From the NCBI GenBank assembly GCA_001687465.1, contig LVLI01000536.1, positions 1 through 64,000 of the forward strand: a stretch of DNA of 64,000 bases, given 5' to 3'. Position 1 is the stretch's first letter; each line of letters starts with the position of its first letter. A program made the translations under genes and the position numbers. The notes beneath the pieces are model-generated. The model searched no databases and had not been told where the DNA came from. It saw only the letters and a program-made list of their open reading frames with translations. Shown here piece by piece: positions 21,362-32,231 of this stretch. Source of the stretch: Halocafeteria seosinensis (lineage: Eukaryota > Sar > Bigyra > Bicosoecida).

Positions 21362-22731
21362 ATGTCTTTGTCACAGGAGGACGCAATCAAGGAGGCGAAG
21401 ACCCTGGTGCCTACTTTACAGTCGGCAGCGCAAGGGTCCTTGCAGGACGTCCAGAAGGCTTTCCAGAATACACTTCCCAGGCTAAAAGTATGCACGAGAA
21501 CTGCTGTTTCGGGAGGAGACCCTTCTGCTGTGTATATGACTGTGTGGAGCTGTTCTGCAGGTGCTATTGACTGCGTTTGGCCCATTTGGAGCGCAAACGA
21601 CGGCTTCCAGCTCGGAGGAGGCCTTCTTAGCATGTATGTTTCTGGGATCCATAATTGCCATGAATACCAAGATCTATCCTCTGATTGGATGATGACAAAT
21701 ATGCAATGCCTGTCTGCCTGCAGGTAATGCACTGGAAGCATCGTGTCTGATATGCCTACGAGCCGAAGACTTCACAGGGTTTGAACGCCAAGTTTATCAG
21801 CTTCGAACCATTTATTCAGAGTATGAGTAAGTGTTCGGTAGAAACAAAGGTGCATAGTTGTTTCCAACAGACACAACGGCTAAGATGTCTGTTCCATTTT
21901 GGTGCTGTCGTCTACGCAGGTCCACAAAGAAGTCCGAGTCAAGACCGCTGATTGTCGCTCTCCTACTGATGCATTTATTGGTAGAAAATCGTCTGGCTGA
22001 ATTTCATTCAGAGGTAAACTCATAATCTCTTGACTATCTTTGAAAATGTTGTTCACCCAATGTCATTGATCCTATTTGATCCTGCTCAGTTGGAGCTTCT
22101 AAACATGGATGAACGCAAAAACAAGCATATTGAATTCGCCGTAGAATTAGAGGAAAGAATGATGGAAGGTGCTTATCACAAGGTAAGCTGTCGCGGTATC
22201 GGTATTTTGTCGTGTCGCAACGAAGGAATGAAATCCTTTGGTTTCTATTGTGATGTGATGTGGCCTTGACACAGGTTTTACACGCTGCTAGAGAGCCGCC
22301 TGCTCAAGTGTACAAGATTTTCCTAGACAAATTGACAGAAACAGTTAGGTAAGCATTTTGTATTTGCGCGCTTCCAAGTGCATACGCCGTTTACATTCGA
22401 TATGTGTCATGTTGATCCCCAGATCTGATATCGCGGACTGCTTGGCAGCTTCATATGAAAGACTTCCCGTTCAAGAAGCCGCCAAAAAGTTGCAGCTAAG
22501 CTCTCAGAACGCCGTTCAGGACTTTGTTAAGCATAATGACGTACGTTCCTTGTTTATCCCTTTCTTGTTCATTCAAGCAAGTGAATGACGCTGAACCTGC
22601 AGTTGAATTGGAAATTCGAGGGCAACGACGTGGTCTTCGTTCCGTCTGATGCTAAAGGTGTTTCCGTCCAATCAAGGCAGTTGATAGAGAATACCCTCCA
22701 TTACGCCACAGAATTAGAAAAGATTGTGTAG
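21362..22731 (+). CDS. PSMD8: 26S proteasome lid subunit RPN12 / PSMD8
   Basis: Eight exons close to 269 residues: 21362-21487, 21561-21633, 21724-21826, 21920-22013, 22090-22182, 22275-22348, 22423-22540 and 22603-22731. The protein matches RPN12 along its length: ALEASCLICLRAEDFTGFER (compare [21 protein letters not shown] in animals), LLMHLLVENRLAEFHSELEL, VELEERMMEGAYHKVL, DKLTETVRSDIADCLAASYE, and the terminal HYATELEKIV. It is a PCI-type (CSN8/PSMD8/eIF3K) scaffold subunit of the 19S regulatory lid, needed for lid assembly on the proteasome. The length agrees with the family. All introns are short (72-92 nt) with strong donors. The next gene starts only 96 bp after its stop. Confidence 0.93.
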
Positions 22732-22785
22732 TTGGATTGATTGAATATATTCGAGTAAATAGACGTCTGACATCACATATTATAC

Positions 22786-22800
22786 TGTACAACTTGTACA
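22786..22800. promoter_or_regulatory. Inverted repeat TGTACAACTTGTACA
   Basis: Arms TGTAC/GTACA in the 96-bp gap between RPN12 and the next gene, 28 bp before its ATG and directly followed by an (AT)n tract, so it probably belongs to the promoter or 5' leader of the downstream gene. Confidence 0.45.
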
Positions 22801-22827
22801 ATATATATATATAGCTTGTGTGCATGA

Positions 22828-23404
22828 ATGACAATGAGCCTTGAAGAGGCTAATATGACGGCATTAGACGCCCTGGAGGGCTATCTACGAGCTCGAGACG
22901 CTTTCCAGAGCGCTATACAGCAGGTACCAATGGGGTCCATACATTGTTCATTCATTATGGCTCCTATGCCAATGCCCGCCTCTTGATTTGTCCAGGGTCT
23001 CATGGAGATGGAATACCTACGGTGTGAAATTGGCCATGACCGCCTGAAACCTCGTGATTGTACCGTGCATGAGAGCCCTTTATACACCTTTTCCGCCCTG
23101 TTCAAGGAATCCGGGGCGGATACGAAGGTTTCGGTCCGACCCAAACACGCAGAGGAGAAAGAGAGTCAACGGAGAGAATTAGACCGGATACCGCAGGAAA
23201 TTGACCCGACCCATGCTGAACAGCTGCGACGAATTCAAAGTTGTTTTCGACAAGGTACGGTGATGCCACCTCTCAAGGAAAGCATATGTGCACATTTGAC
23301 CTTAATTGACTCGCGCAGCTCTGTTTTTATCAAGTAAAGTAGTGGAGAAACAACGGGCTCTGGAGAACCAAAGGCAAGTGGTGGAGGAAGACAAGCAGTC
23401 CTAG
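22828..23404 (+). CDS. Probable V-ATPase assembly factor VMA22 / CCDC115-like
   Basis: Exons 22828-22923, 22996-23254 and 23319-23404 close to 146 residues. The layout fits VMA22/CCDC115: an N-terminal helix (ALDALEGYLRARDAFQSAIQ), then QGLMEMEYLRCEIGHDRLKP, comparable to the family's conserved 'EGWLSLAKARYAMG', a charged linker, and a C-terminal helix block (AEQLRRIQSCFRQALFLSSK) where the family has 'LVPxxLRxAQxxFxxAL'. VMA22 helps assemble the V-ATPase Vo sector at the ER. The distinctive WFG of the family is not present, so the call rests on pattern and length. The start at 22828 is chosen over 22824 because the latter frame stops at once. Confidence 0.55.
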
Positions 23405-23758
23405 TGGAGGGAAATACTGTACAACAGCAAATCTAGTGGAGAGTCTACGAAACTTGATTCGTACAGTTGGAAAGTCCTGTTAACCCTGTTGATGCGTAAA
23501 CCTTCGAGCGGAACCTAATGCACATTATTCGACGTCGATATACGAAAACGAGTCTATCCTGTGCAAGTGACAATTGGGAGAGCGTCATAATCTATTAACC
23601 TCATACGACTCGTGATAAGAAGCCACTTCCTAGCGCTAACAGGAGGGCGGTACGTTTCCCTGATTATATCACACGTGATGAGGCGGTATGTTGATCTTCT
23701 TGTTTCCCATTTTTTATTGGTGACGCATTCCGAATCCTCTGGCCCGCTACATGTTTCT

Positions 23759-26700
23759 TCACCGCTCACGGTTCAGCAAAAGTTCCGCCGCTTTCTTCAA
23801 AGATTTCAAAACGGAGGAATCCCTCCCTGTATTGTCATTTAAGCGTGTCAGATTATCTAGCTGCACCAACGAAGGCACTTGGCTTAGGTTAGCCATGGAT
23901 GCAAGAGCCCACAAAGCCAATTCTGGAACTTCAGACTCAATACACAAGTCCAGTGCTCTCTCGTAACTGGTAATGTCATAAAATCCCACGCCTTGTTGCT
24001 GCATAAGAGCAAATAGTAACATTGCCAATGAGGGGACATCATGCTGTACGCATTCCTTCAATATATTGTCACATGCTGGAGGGCTCAAAGGCAACTGGAA
24101 CCGCGCCACGTTCCAGAGCAAATGTGCTGTATAGTCCGGAAAAGAGTATTGCGGAGAGACGATGGGAATCGTGGCCAGCCTTGCTGTCCATGTCTCTTTC
24201 CACTGTTGTTGCAGTGATGACGAATCTAAGATTTTGTCTCCCCAGATGGAGATTGACGGTGCATCATGGAGCTTTGGGAAAAGGCGAAGGAAGGGAACTC
24301 TTCCAGTTGCCTCAACGGCCTGCTTAGTGAGCTCTTCCTGATGTCTCTTAAAGTCTTTGATGCTGTTTTGATTGGCTTGCTTAAACAGTGCCGAGCCGTC
24401 GATCTCAGGCATCTTCGATATTGTTCGCAAGTCTGATTGTTCATTTACGACCACCGCCTTCCTCGGTGGATCATTCGGTTTATGAAAGGGAATACGGTAC
24501 CTGGAGTCTCTTGTAATAAGGGAACGATAGTCCACAATATCCACATTGAACTCCTCAGCAAACTCCTTGATTTTATCGACGGGCACTGCCCATGCTTCCG
24601 AGAGCGAGACACTACCGTCTTTCTTCCCTGACAATCTAGATTTCAAAAATGAAGGAGACATACCCCCATCATGTTCCGTTGCATTTAGCACAGGGAAAAA
24701 TGGAACTGGTGGTGAAATTCGCGCGTTGAATGGCAAGTGGTACTGTGTATCAGGATTCCCACTGATGCTTTTCCACGGTTCTGAATTCCATAGCTCCCCC
24801 AGCAGTGTAGATGCATATAAACCCGCAGAGGGCTGTGCGGCACTCAGAGTTTGTATGACGTCCTGAGGAATGACAGCGCTTGGATCAATCTTTTGCCTGT
24901 TGAAGTATTGGCCGTCGCCGGTCACTACATCCCCTTTTTCCGTCGGACTAGGAAGTGCGGCCAAAACCCGAAATACAGTCCAAGGCCGTCCAATCATCAC
25001 ATTGTATTTAATAAGTTCGGTTATGGTAGACGCATCGCAGCTAGCTCCAGTCTTGCCAAACCTCTCCCATAAAAGCAATGTTGGCTCTCCTTCATCAGGA
25101 ATTTTGACGGGCTGGATCCATTGAAACGAGTTGTCGCCAACATACGTTGGTCCACTGTTGATAAGAGACTTTACCATTGCATCTAACTGGCTGCCACTAG
25201 GCGACCGTTGGCTCTGAGAAAGGATAACTCGGGTTGCTAATCCATTTTGTCCGGTCGCAAAACACATGTCCAATACCTCCTGCATCAATGATTCGCTTGA
25301 GGAGTCCCCAATGCCAATTATAGTTTCAATGATACTGGCAGTGCTTCCATGTTTCCCCGTCTTGTATGCCGCATGCATAGTCAGACGCCCCACTTCGGCT
25401 AATTGTTGGATATCGACTGTTAGGCGGTTCTCTATTTTCAGATCCCCGAGACTTGTAAAGATGGTTGACGCAGCTTCAATATTCCCCTTTTCCAATAACC
25501 CACGAAATACGTGGTCCAGATCAAAGTCAACGTTTCGTTTGGAAAGCATTCTAACCAACCGTTGTAATTGATCAGGGACAAGCGAGGCAGCTGACGCAAG
25601 AAACGAGTTGGCTAGCTCCTTCGTTACAGGTAGGCCTTCAGCAATCTGATAGAATATCATTCGTTGCATATGATCATAGTTACTCATCAACTTGCACGCA
25701 TCGGTAACTTTCTCCACAATTTCGTCACTTGCCGTGCGTTTCCTTTGCAACATGATCGAGTGTACATCTACGGCAGCTGACCACATTTCTTTTTGGGCCA
25801 GCAAGCGAATGAGATCCTCAAATACACTTGTAGATAAATGGCGTGTTACATTGTCCATATGCATGATTCTCGTCCATATTTGAATCGCTTCGTCTGCGTC
25901 CCCCTTTTGCACGAGCGCGTGGAGAAGGCTGTCAAACATTGTCATGTCCACTGTCCCATTCCCAGCTTGCAGGGACGGTGCAGGTTGACCATCGAATGCT
26001 CCCTTCAAAGCATTCATTCCTTCTTTTGCCGCGCGGTCCCACATTTCGTTGTCTGTCCAAAATTTTACAAGCAGAGCAGATGTGGATGGATCAACAGTCA
26101 CCCGTCTATCTTCTAATTTGTCACGAATCTCCACGAAACGGTCAAGGACTGAACATTTTTGAGCCAAGAATGTCAGACACTTGAGAGTTTCCGAGTTCGG
26201 CCCTACGTTATTCTCTTGCATGTCTTGGAGTGTTTTCTCAACATCTTCCCATTCCAACCTCTGTTGGGCGTCACTAAGAATTGCGTTGTAGCACTCGACG
26301 CTCGGAGGGATACCCCTTCGCTTCATGCTATCCAAGACAGGCTGCAATAACCGCTCATCAACGCCTTCTTGTGCGCTTACTGTAGCCACATGCGCATGCA
26401 CATCCTCTCCAATATCGACATGTAAGTCCTCCATGGAATACTGCAAGGTGGCCAATGCTGTCCGGTACCCCTTAAATTCGACTAAATGCATCATCATGCG
26501 GTCCAGAAAGTGCGATTCCACAGCCCCATTCGTCTGCCGCATTCGATCAAATAAGGATGGAATCGCCTCGGGTATCGTCTGTCCTTCGATTGGGGGACAA
26601 GTTCGTGCACAGCAGATCAGCGCTGCAGCATACGCCCTCGGGGAGAGCTCGTATTGCACTTTCGGAAACACCGTATCGACCACGATAGTCCCCTCCTCGA

Positions 26701-26974
26701 AGAGTCCATTGCTTGCGCAAGAGACTAGGGCCCTTTCCAGCTGTAATCGGCCAGAGGGCTTCTGTATAGAGCGTCCTAAAACCTTTTCGACCGTCTGCAG
26801 TTGGTGCATCCACGGGGGATTATGGGTCGATTGAGGCGATTTTGACGGCCCATTTTTCGAGTACCGTTGGGGTTTCTGTTGCCCATGGGACGCCGACGCG
26901 TGCAGACGTCGGGATCGAGGGATATCCTGGAACAGAGGCTTGTATAGCCTCCGTTTAGGGAGCCAACGAAGCAT
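23759..26974 (-). CDS. Large PPR-like mitochondrial protein
   Basis: A single-exon 1071-residue protein. The N-terminus MLRWLPKRRLYKPLFQDIPR plus RSRRLHASASHG is a typical mitochondrial presequence. Residues about 180-420 contain pentatricopeptide-like helical pairs, for example GIPPSVECYNAILSDAQQRL, NVGPNSETLKCLTFLAQ and TMFDSLLHALVQKGDADEAI. The later part is helical and less regular, with a Trp/Pro-containing segment (HLPFNARISPPVPFFP). PPR proteins bind organellar RNA and act in its processing, stability or translation. No SMR, DYW or nuclease domain is visible at the end. It is tail to tail with the VMA22-like gene, with about 350 bp between the stops. Confidence 0.75.
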   Translation of the reverse strand: MLRWLPKRRLYKPLFQDIPRSRRLHASASHGQQKPQRYSKNGPSKSPQSTHNPPWMHQLQTVEKVLGRSIQKPSGRLQLERALVSCASNGLFEEGTIVVDTVFPKVQYELSPRAYAAALICCARTCPPIEGQTIPEAIPSLFDRMRQTNGAVESHFLDRMMMHLVEFKGYRTALATLQYSMEDLHVDIGEDVHAHVATVSAQEGVDERLLQPVLDSMKRRGIPPSVECYNAILSDAQQRLEWEDVEKTLQDMQENNVGPNSETLKCLTFLAQKCSVLDRFVEIRDKLEDRRVTVDPSTSALLVKFWTDNEMWDRAAKEGMNALKGAFDGQPAPSLQAGNGTVDMTMFDSLLHALVQKGDADEAIQIWTRIMHMDNVTRHLSTSVFEDLIRLLAQKEMWSAAVDVHSIMLQRKRTASDEIVEKVTDACKLMSNYDHMQRMIFYQIAEGLPVTKELANSFLASAASLVPDQLQRLVRMLSKRNVDFDLDHVFRGLLEKGNIEAASTIFTSLGDLKIENRLTVDIQQLAEVGRLTMHAAYKTGKHGSTASIIETIIGIGDSSSESLMQEVLDMCFATGQNGLATRVILSQSQRSPSGSQLDAMVKSLINSGPTYVGDNSFQWIQPVKIPDEGEPTLLLWERFGKTGASCDASTITELIKYNVMIGRPWTVFRVLAALPSPTEKGDVVTGDGQYFNRQKIDPSAVIPQDVIQTLSAAQPSAGLYASTLLGELWNSEPWKSISGNPDTQYHLPFNARISPPVPFFPVLNATEHDGGMSPSFLKSRLSGKKDGSVSLSEAWAVPVDKIKEFAEEFNVDIVDYRSLITRDSRYRIPFHKPNDPPRKAVVVNEQSDLRTISKMPEIDGSALFKQANQNSIKDFKRHQEELTKQAVEATGRVPFLRLFPKLHDAPSISIWGDKILDSSSLQQQWKETWTARLATIPIVSPQYSFPDYTAHLLWNVARFQLPLSPPACDNILKECVQHDVPSLAMLLFALMQQQGVGFYDITSYERALDLCIESEVPELALWALASMANLSQVPSLVQLDNLTRLNDNTGRDSSVLKSLKKAAELLLNRER

Positions 26975-27712
26975 TCCTCTGGCAACTTCACAAACTTATT
27001 CTTCTGTCACACAACTCCATTCAAATGATTCCCTCTACATACATACCTGTACATGTAACGTGAGTCAGTGACCCACCCCACCACCACGTGGAATTTGATG
27101 TTGTGTTAAACTTCGAAAGAGACCAGAATAAAAACTACTACACTACTACTGTATTTGTTTGTGCAGCAGACTGACGGGTCTAAAAAAAACTCAATGGAGC
27201 TGCATGATCATGTTGTACAACAGTTGTACAACATGCACCACTTAAAGTGTGGTGTTTACCATGAGTGTCTTCTCCGTATACATGTACACTACTTCCTTAG
27301 TTTTGTTACAACTTTTGTAGTGAGCCCCTCCATTTGTTGATGCACTCATTGTATCAGCAAATGAATCTGTTTTCGTGGGCGTACATCTGATTCTGGCTTT
27401 TTGCGCGACTGGATAGTTGCATTTTTCGATGATTGGTTGCCGCTGGATATAGATAGGAAGACATACATAATTTTCGCATGCAACATGGGGGGCAGCCGAA
27501 GTCGGATGCGCTGGAGCCAATCCCTGAGAAGGTCGGAGGTTCGCCACCGGACGGCCCAGACAATTCTTGCGTCCCCACAGCAAATAAAGCAGATTGATTA
27601 AGTAATAGTGGATGCAGCTCTTTTTTTTTTTGTTTGTTTTTTTGTTTTTTTTGCCCTTTGAATCAAGGCTTTGAATAGTTTCCCCCGCTTGTAAACGTCT
27701 TCTACCAGACGT
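26975..27712. other. Intergenic region with palindrome and T-rich tract
   Basis: Upstream of the PPR-like gene. It holds the 27-bp inverted repeat at 27209 and a T-rich tract at 27620-27655. Short frames look random. Confidence 0.5.
27209..27235. promoter_or_regulatory. 27-bp near-perfect palindrome with two TTGTACAA cores
   Basis: CATGTTGTACAAC and GTTGTACAACATG are exact reverse complements separated by one A. Each arm itself contains the palindrome TTGTACAA. About 235 bp upstream of the PPR-like gene's start. The best example of the GTAC motif class. Confidence 0.55.
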
Positions 27713-27951
27713 TTAGCTGGCCACAATTTTACCCGCTTCCGAAAGCGCAAATGTACCGGGTGCGGGCACACATGCTACACATTGGACAAGGTTCATACTA
27801 TTACATGGAGCTGAATCAGTTCCGACGCCTCCCCCCAAAGCGCAGCAGACGCCCAACAAGTGCAACACGCAACACTGGAAATTGTGCCGCTTATGAGCTT
27901 TGTACTTACCTTCTTGGTACAGTTTAGTACTGAACGCAAACCTGGGGTCAT
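27713..27951 (-). CDS. Possible small Cys-rich protein or gene fragment
   Basis: Two exons, 27951-27910 and 27874-27713, joined across a 35-nt GT/AG intron (GTAAGT donor, TTTCCAG acceptor), give 67 residues in frame. The product has a CC-rich start and CVACVPAPGTFALSEAGK, which resembles one GCC2/GCC3 (ephrin-receptor-like) Cys repeat. There is no signal peptide and the intron is very short, so this may be a fragment of a larger decayed gene. Confidence 0.25.
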
Positions 27952-28584
27952 TCACTATAGATGAAGGTGGCTATGTGCACGGACCGGTCCGCTGGGAGCC
28001 CCGTCCGGGTTTGACTTTGTGACTGAGGTTGATTAACTTTTAAAAGTTGCTGGAGTTGCTCAAACGTTAAGTTTATATTTTGATTAGACGATTGATTGGA
28101 AGGATGCCACGGAAGTTGCGCGTCCCCACAGCTATCTCAAGAAACCGAAAAGACAATTTCAATCGCAGCTCCTTAATTCCTTATCATTTTTTATTTGCTA
28201 CCTCGTCCTCCTTCTTCTACTTCCAGATACGCCAGTTAAGCAACAGAGTGTGATTTTTTCCAGTGGCGGTTTCATATAGTAATGCCACGGAGATCTTTAC
28301 GAAGTGCCATCAGTGTCATGGTTGTATATTACCAGAAGTATTCTACTGTACATGGTTTCGATAGACCATGAGGGCCCACTTGCCTTTCACAAGCCATAAG
28401 TTGCCGAAAGTTTATCGTGCCGGCGCCACTTCAGGAATTTGTTGACCCGTCTCCATCAGGTGTATCAAGATGTACGCATTTACGTCCGCTTCATTTTCTC
28501 CGGCGCAGTGCCAATCAAGGTCAGAGGATATCGCGTCGAAGATTTCCAAAGCAGCAGAGAGGCTCGTGCCCGCTGCTCAACAGT
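27952..28584. other. Intergenic region, no gene seen
   Basis: About 630 bp before the 3' end of the minus-strand gene ending at 28585. A TACTGTACATGG word at about 28344 is the only motif noted. Confidence 0.45.
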
Positions 28585-31500
28585 CTACATGTTCATCTGT
28601 CGCCGGTATTCTTCAGATGCCTGTTTGAGTACATCCGAATAAAATGGTGCATATGTCGATTCCCAAAAGAACGAGTCTTCGTCAGACACTTGGGGATCTA
28701 CTTGATATCCTGCGGATTCGTCATTATCAAGTTGTTTGGAAATTTCAGCGGGAACGTTGATGTGCTTACCTAGTTTTGGTACTCTTCCGGCTTCCAAGTA
28801 TTGAATTGTCAGTCCGTCAATAGTGAATAGCCGGCAGTCCGCAGTTTTGTCGGTGACGCTAATCTGGAATGCCGGAAAATATGCTACGTCTTCAGCACGC
28901 CTTACATAGGGGGTATCCAGGATCTGGTGGTAATACTGGACTTCGCAATATATCTCGTGCTGGTCCGACGGACGGTTGCTGGAAACAGGAAACAAAACGG
29001 AGGTGATCATCAGTGCCACTGGTTTCCATAATACTCGCAGGCACGTACATAGTCATTTCCAGAAGTGTGCCTTTCGGAAGCTGGTCGAGCATGCGATACG
29101 CTGGAGCCAAAGCATTTGTTTTCGCTCTTTCAATCCAACCACGAACCATGCTCTGAATTCTAACCACTAATGCTTCATAATGCTTCCGCTGCGGAACGAA
29201 ACCGATTCATGAAGAAAGAATATGGAAAATGGGTAGGGTATACCACCTTACTTTGTTCTCCATATAGGTGTTGTTAAAGCGCACAATTGCGTTTTGCATA
29301 AGCTCGTTGAAGGAACGAATACCATAGTGCATAGCCTCAGCGTGGCTAATAGAACTTTCCGTCAACTGTCCCGTTTCTGGGTCTACACTTTCGACATGGA
29401 ACAGAGATCGCAATATGTACAAGCACTTTCTGCGTCTGGATTCTTCGTCGCGACGACGATGGTCAAGGCATATTCTAGTCGGAACATTGTAGTGTTCATC
29501 TCCAGCTACATCATCCCATGTGACCTGAAGAACCTGGTTTTCAGCTCTGACACGCTCGGTAACGCACCTACCCTTGCTTAAGGAATCTCCTACATTCACC
29601 TCTCTTGAATAAATTTCTCCGTCTGGAAGGGACTTCAGTTCTGTTCGAAGCTCATCGCAAGTGAAGTATTCCGGCCAGCCTTGTTGACGCTTTTCCTTGA
29701 ACAATCGTTGCAACAGAATGACTCCATTCTTTGTTTCCTCCCATTTCCGGATACGCAGTTTAACGAATGCGCAGCGAAAAAATCGTTTCAATTTGGCGAC
29801 GCATTCTCGCTGGTGCTCAAATTGGGCAGCCCCCTTGCTTTTGAGCTTCCCCACAGCAGTCCCAAGTCGATGTGACGGCGAAGTGGTCGACTTGTGCCTA
29901 CTCACACCTGTTTCAGCTTCGGGTGAATATGAATAGCTCTTTGTGGAAGTTGGCCTTTCAAAGTCTTCGTAGAACAATTTGTATCGCAATTCTTCTGCTG
30001 CTTTGGGGTCAATGTAGTTTACGGTGTCTTCTAGCGGCTCGTGACGTTCAGTATCAGGAAACAAGCTACTGATTACATCAGGGAAATAGTCGCCGTACTC
30101 ATCATAGTTAGTAGATGCCGTGGACGCTAAATCTTCCGGCTTCTTTGCAGTGAGCCGCGCAAACTTATTCTCTAACAATACGTTTTTCCTTCGCTTCTTC
30201 CACTTTATTTCCTTTTGAGCGCTTTCATCAAAATACGGTGACTGTGATGTATACTGGGTGCGCCGAGATTGCCACGATCGCTGAGCTGAGAGGGGAAGAT
30301 GTTTGCTAACAATACTCGATTGTTTCCTTTCGGCATAAGACGATTCTTCCGAGGCCAGCGGTTTCAGGTAGCCTTTTTTCGAATGAGCTGTTCCCAGCTC
30401 CAGGAAAGACTGACTTCTTGAGTGTTGGAGTGAACATTGTAAACCGGTCGTAGTATCTCTGCCTCTCGTTCCGTTTTCATTCGGTGGGTTGCGAGGAGAG
30501 ACGGGAGGAAGTGTCGTGCTCGCGAAAAGGGCAACAGCGCAGTTTGAATGAGATTGAATGAATGAGTGAGGGTTAGTTATCGTCCTGAAACTGTCGATTG
30601 TCATATCCCTTTCCTCGCGTTGCCATGTCAGTATAAGAGGAGTCACCCGCGAAACTTTTGGGTGGTGGTACCATCCGACCGCTACTTGACTGATCGTTGA
30701 TTCCCCTGTAATTCTCCCATTGTTCGCAGTAGCTTTGTCATTTGCCTGCCGTATCGGTTCCAGGAAATGCTTGGCGCCAGGGGTAGCCGCTAGAGGAGAC
30801 ACGCTAGGTGACGCTGCTTCCATATACAATGATGAGGTCTGCGCAGATATATCCGCATGCCTCTTGTATCTATCTTTCTTCCCTGATGGAGATCCTTGTT
30901 CGCCATTCTGGCTTTTTTCTTTTTGAAGGGTAGAGCTCGATTTGCTTTTGATCGGAGAGTAGTACCCATTATTCTGTGGAGTCGCCCGGGAGGTATCCAC
31001 GAATGGCGACGAATATGGTGTGGAAGCAGCTGCAGCCACACTTCGCGCTTCTTCCATGAAATTTCTGACGTAACGCTCCAATTTCATGAAGCTTCGCGGC
31101 ACATTATATTCTTTCGACCAAGAGTTTATCAACTTTAGGCATATCTTCCCCGAAAACCGGCTAATCTCGGGAGTCCCAGTTTCGACACACATATTGCAAA
31201 TGTTTGTTAGTGTGACGGCTAGCGAGTACATCATCGCTGTCTTTTGGTTTTTAATCGTGTTCAGCTCTTGTACAGTAGGTTTTTCAAATTGCCCCGATTT
31301 CCACTTCGTTTCGCCAGCAATTTCGGATCTTAAACCCACACCCTTCTTTTGGGGAGCTTTAGAGAAGGCATGCAAGGTGTGGCGTAGAGACAAACAGAAC
31401 ATCTCAAGTGTCAGTGTCTGGATGAATTCGTACGTTTCCCGTTCGAGTTCCACATCGTTTAGGTAATGATGAAATAGACATGTGGCCACATCGGAGAATA

Positions 31501-32231
31501 AAAATGATTGGTGGTGCACAAAGAAGAATCTCTGGTGCTGTACTTGAGCGTCGACGAGATGAGCTATTGTTGCGTCACTGGGAACGTAGAACCAGTATCG
31601 CAGGTTTTGAGGTCCTTCACTCTTCTTAAAATCCATGTCCTCAATCGCTCTAAGCAACTCGACAATCTCCTTCATTACTTTATACATTCGCATCGAACCT
31701 TCTTCCTCTTTGGATTCGCCTTCGCCATATTCTTGCAATATCCTTTCTTTAACGAGAGACTCTTGATACTCCCATACCCCGAATTCATTATTGAGTCCTT
31801 GGCAAGCCTCATTGATAGTTCCTAATTCAGGCATCTTCTGCTGCTGGAACCTTTTACTCTTCTTCTGTAACTGCCCTAGCATAAATCGCTTCTCCTCTTC
31901 TAGCCCTCGTAGTAGACATTGCCGAAGTTTATAGGCTTCCCCAGCTCTGTCGTAAACACTGGCGGCCGCATGGTAAACGAAGGGAACGACGGAAGCTTGC
32001 GAGCTGACTTGAGCTTGTCGCACAGCGTGTTCGATGACATCATCTCGCTGGCTTGTATCTGCGTTGAATCAAGGAAAACATACACCAAAGTTTAATAAGT
32101 TCGTGAGAATAACCTCGTCCTAATTCGGGCAGAAGCGGAAACCAGGGGTTAAACTTACTTCCAGCATCAGAAATGGACGCTCGGAGGAGATAATCGATCG
32201 CTTCCGAGGCGGCAATGCTGTGACTGCCCAT
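28585..32231 (-). CDS. Large protein of unknown function with an IQ-like motif
   Basis: Proposed exons on the minus strand are 32231-32159, 32058-29252, 29188-29045 and 28959-28585, closing to 1132 residues. The first two junctions are secure. The third (donor 29045, acceptor 28959) is the only phase-compatible pair I found but its donor GTGCCT is weak. Residues about 25-350 are helical with acidic runs (EYGEGESKEEEGSMRMYKV) and a Phe/His-rich segment (HQRFFFVHHQSFLFSDVATC). The middle (about 390-700) is Ser/Pro-rich and probably disordered. The C-terminal quarter is folded, with RIQSMVRGWIERA resembling an IQ calmodulin-binding motif. I do not recognise a family. It shares a 650-bp divergent promoter region with the GT8 gene. 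Confidence 0.75.

Noticed and set aside
23759-26974. Many plus-strand frames opposite the PPR-like gene
   Set aside because: Shadows of the long minus-strand frame.
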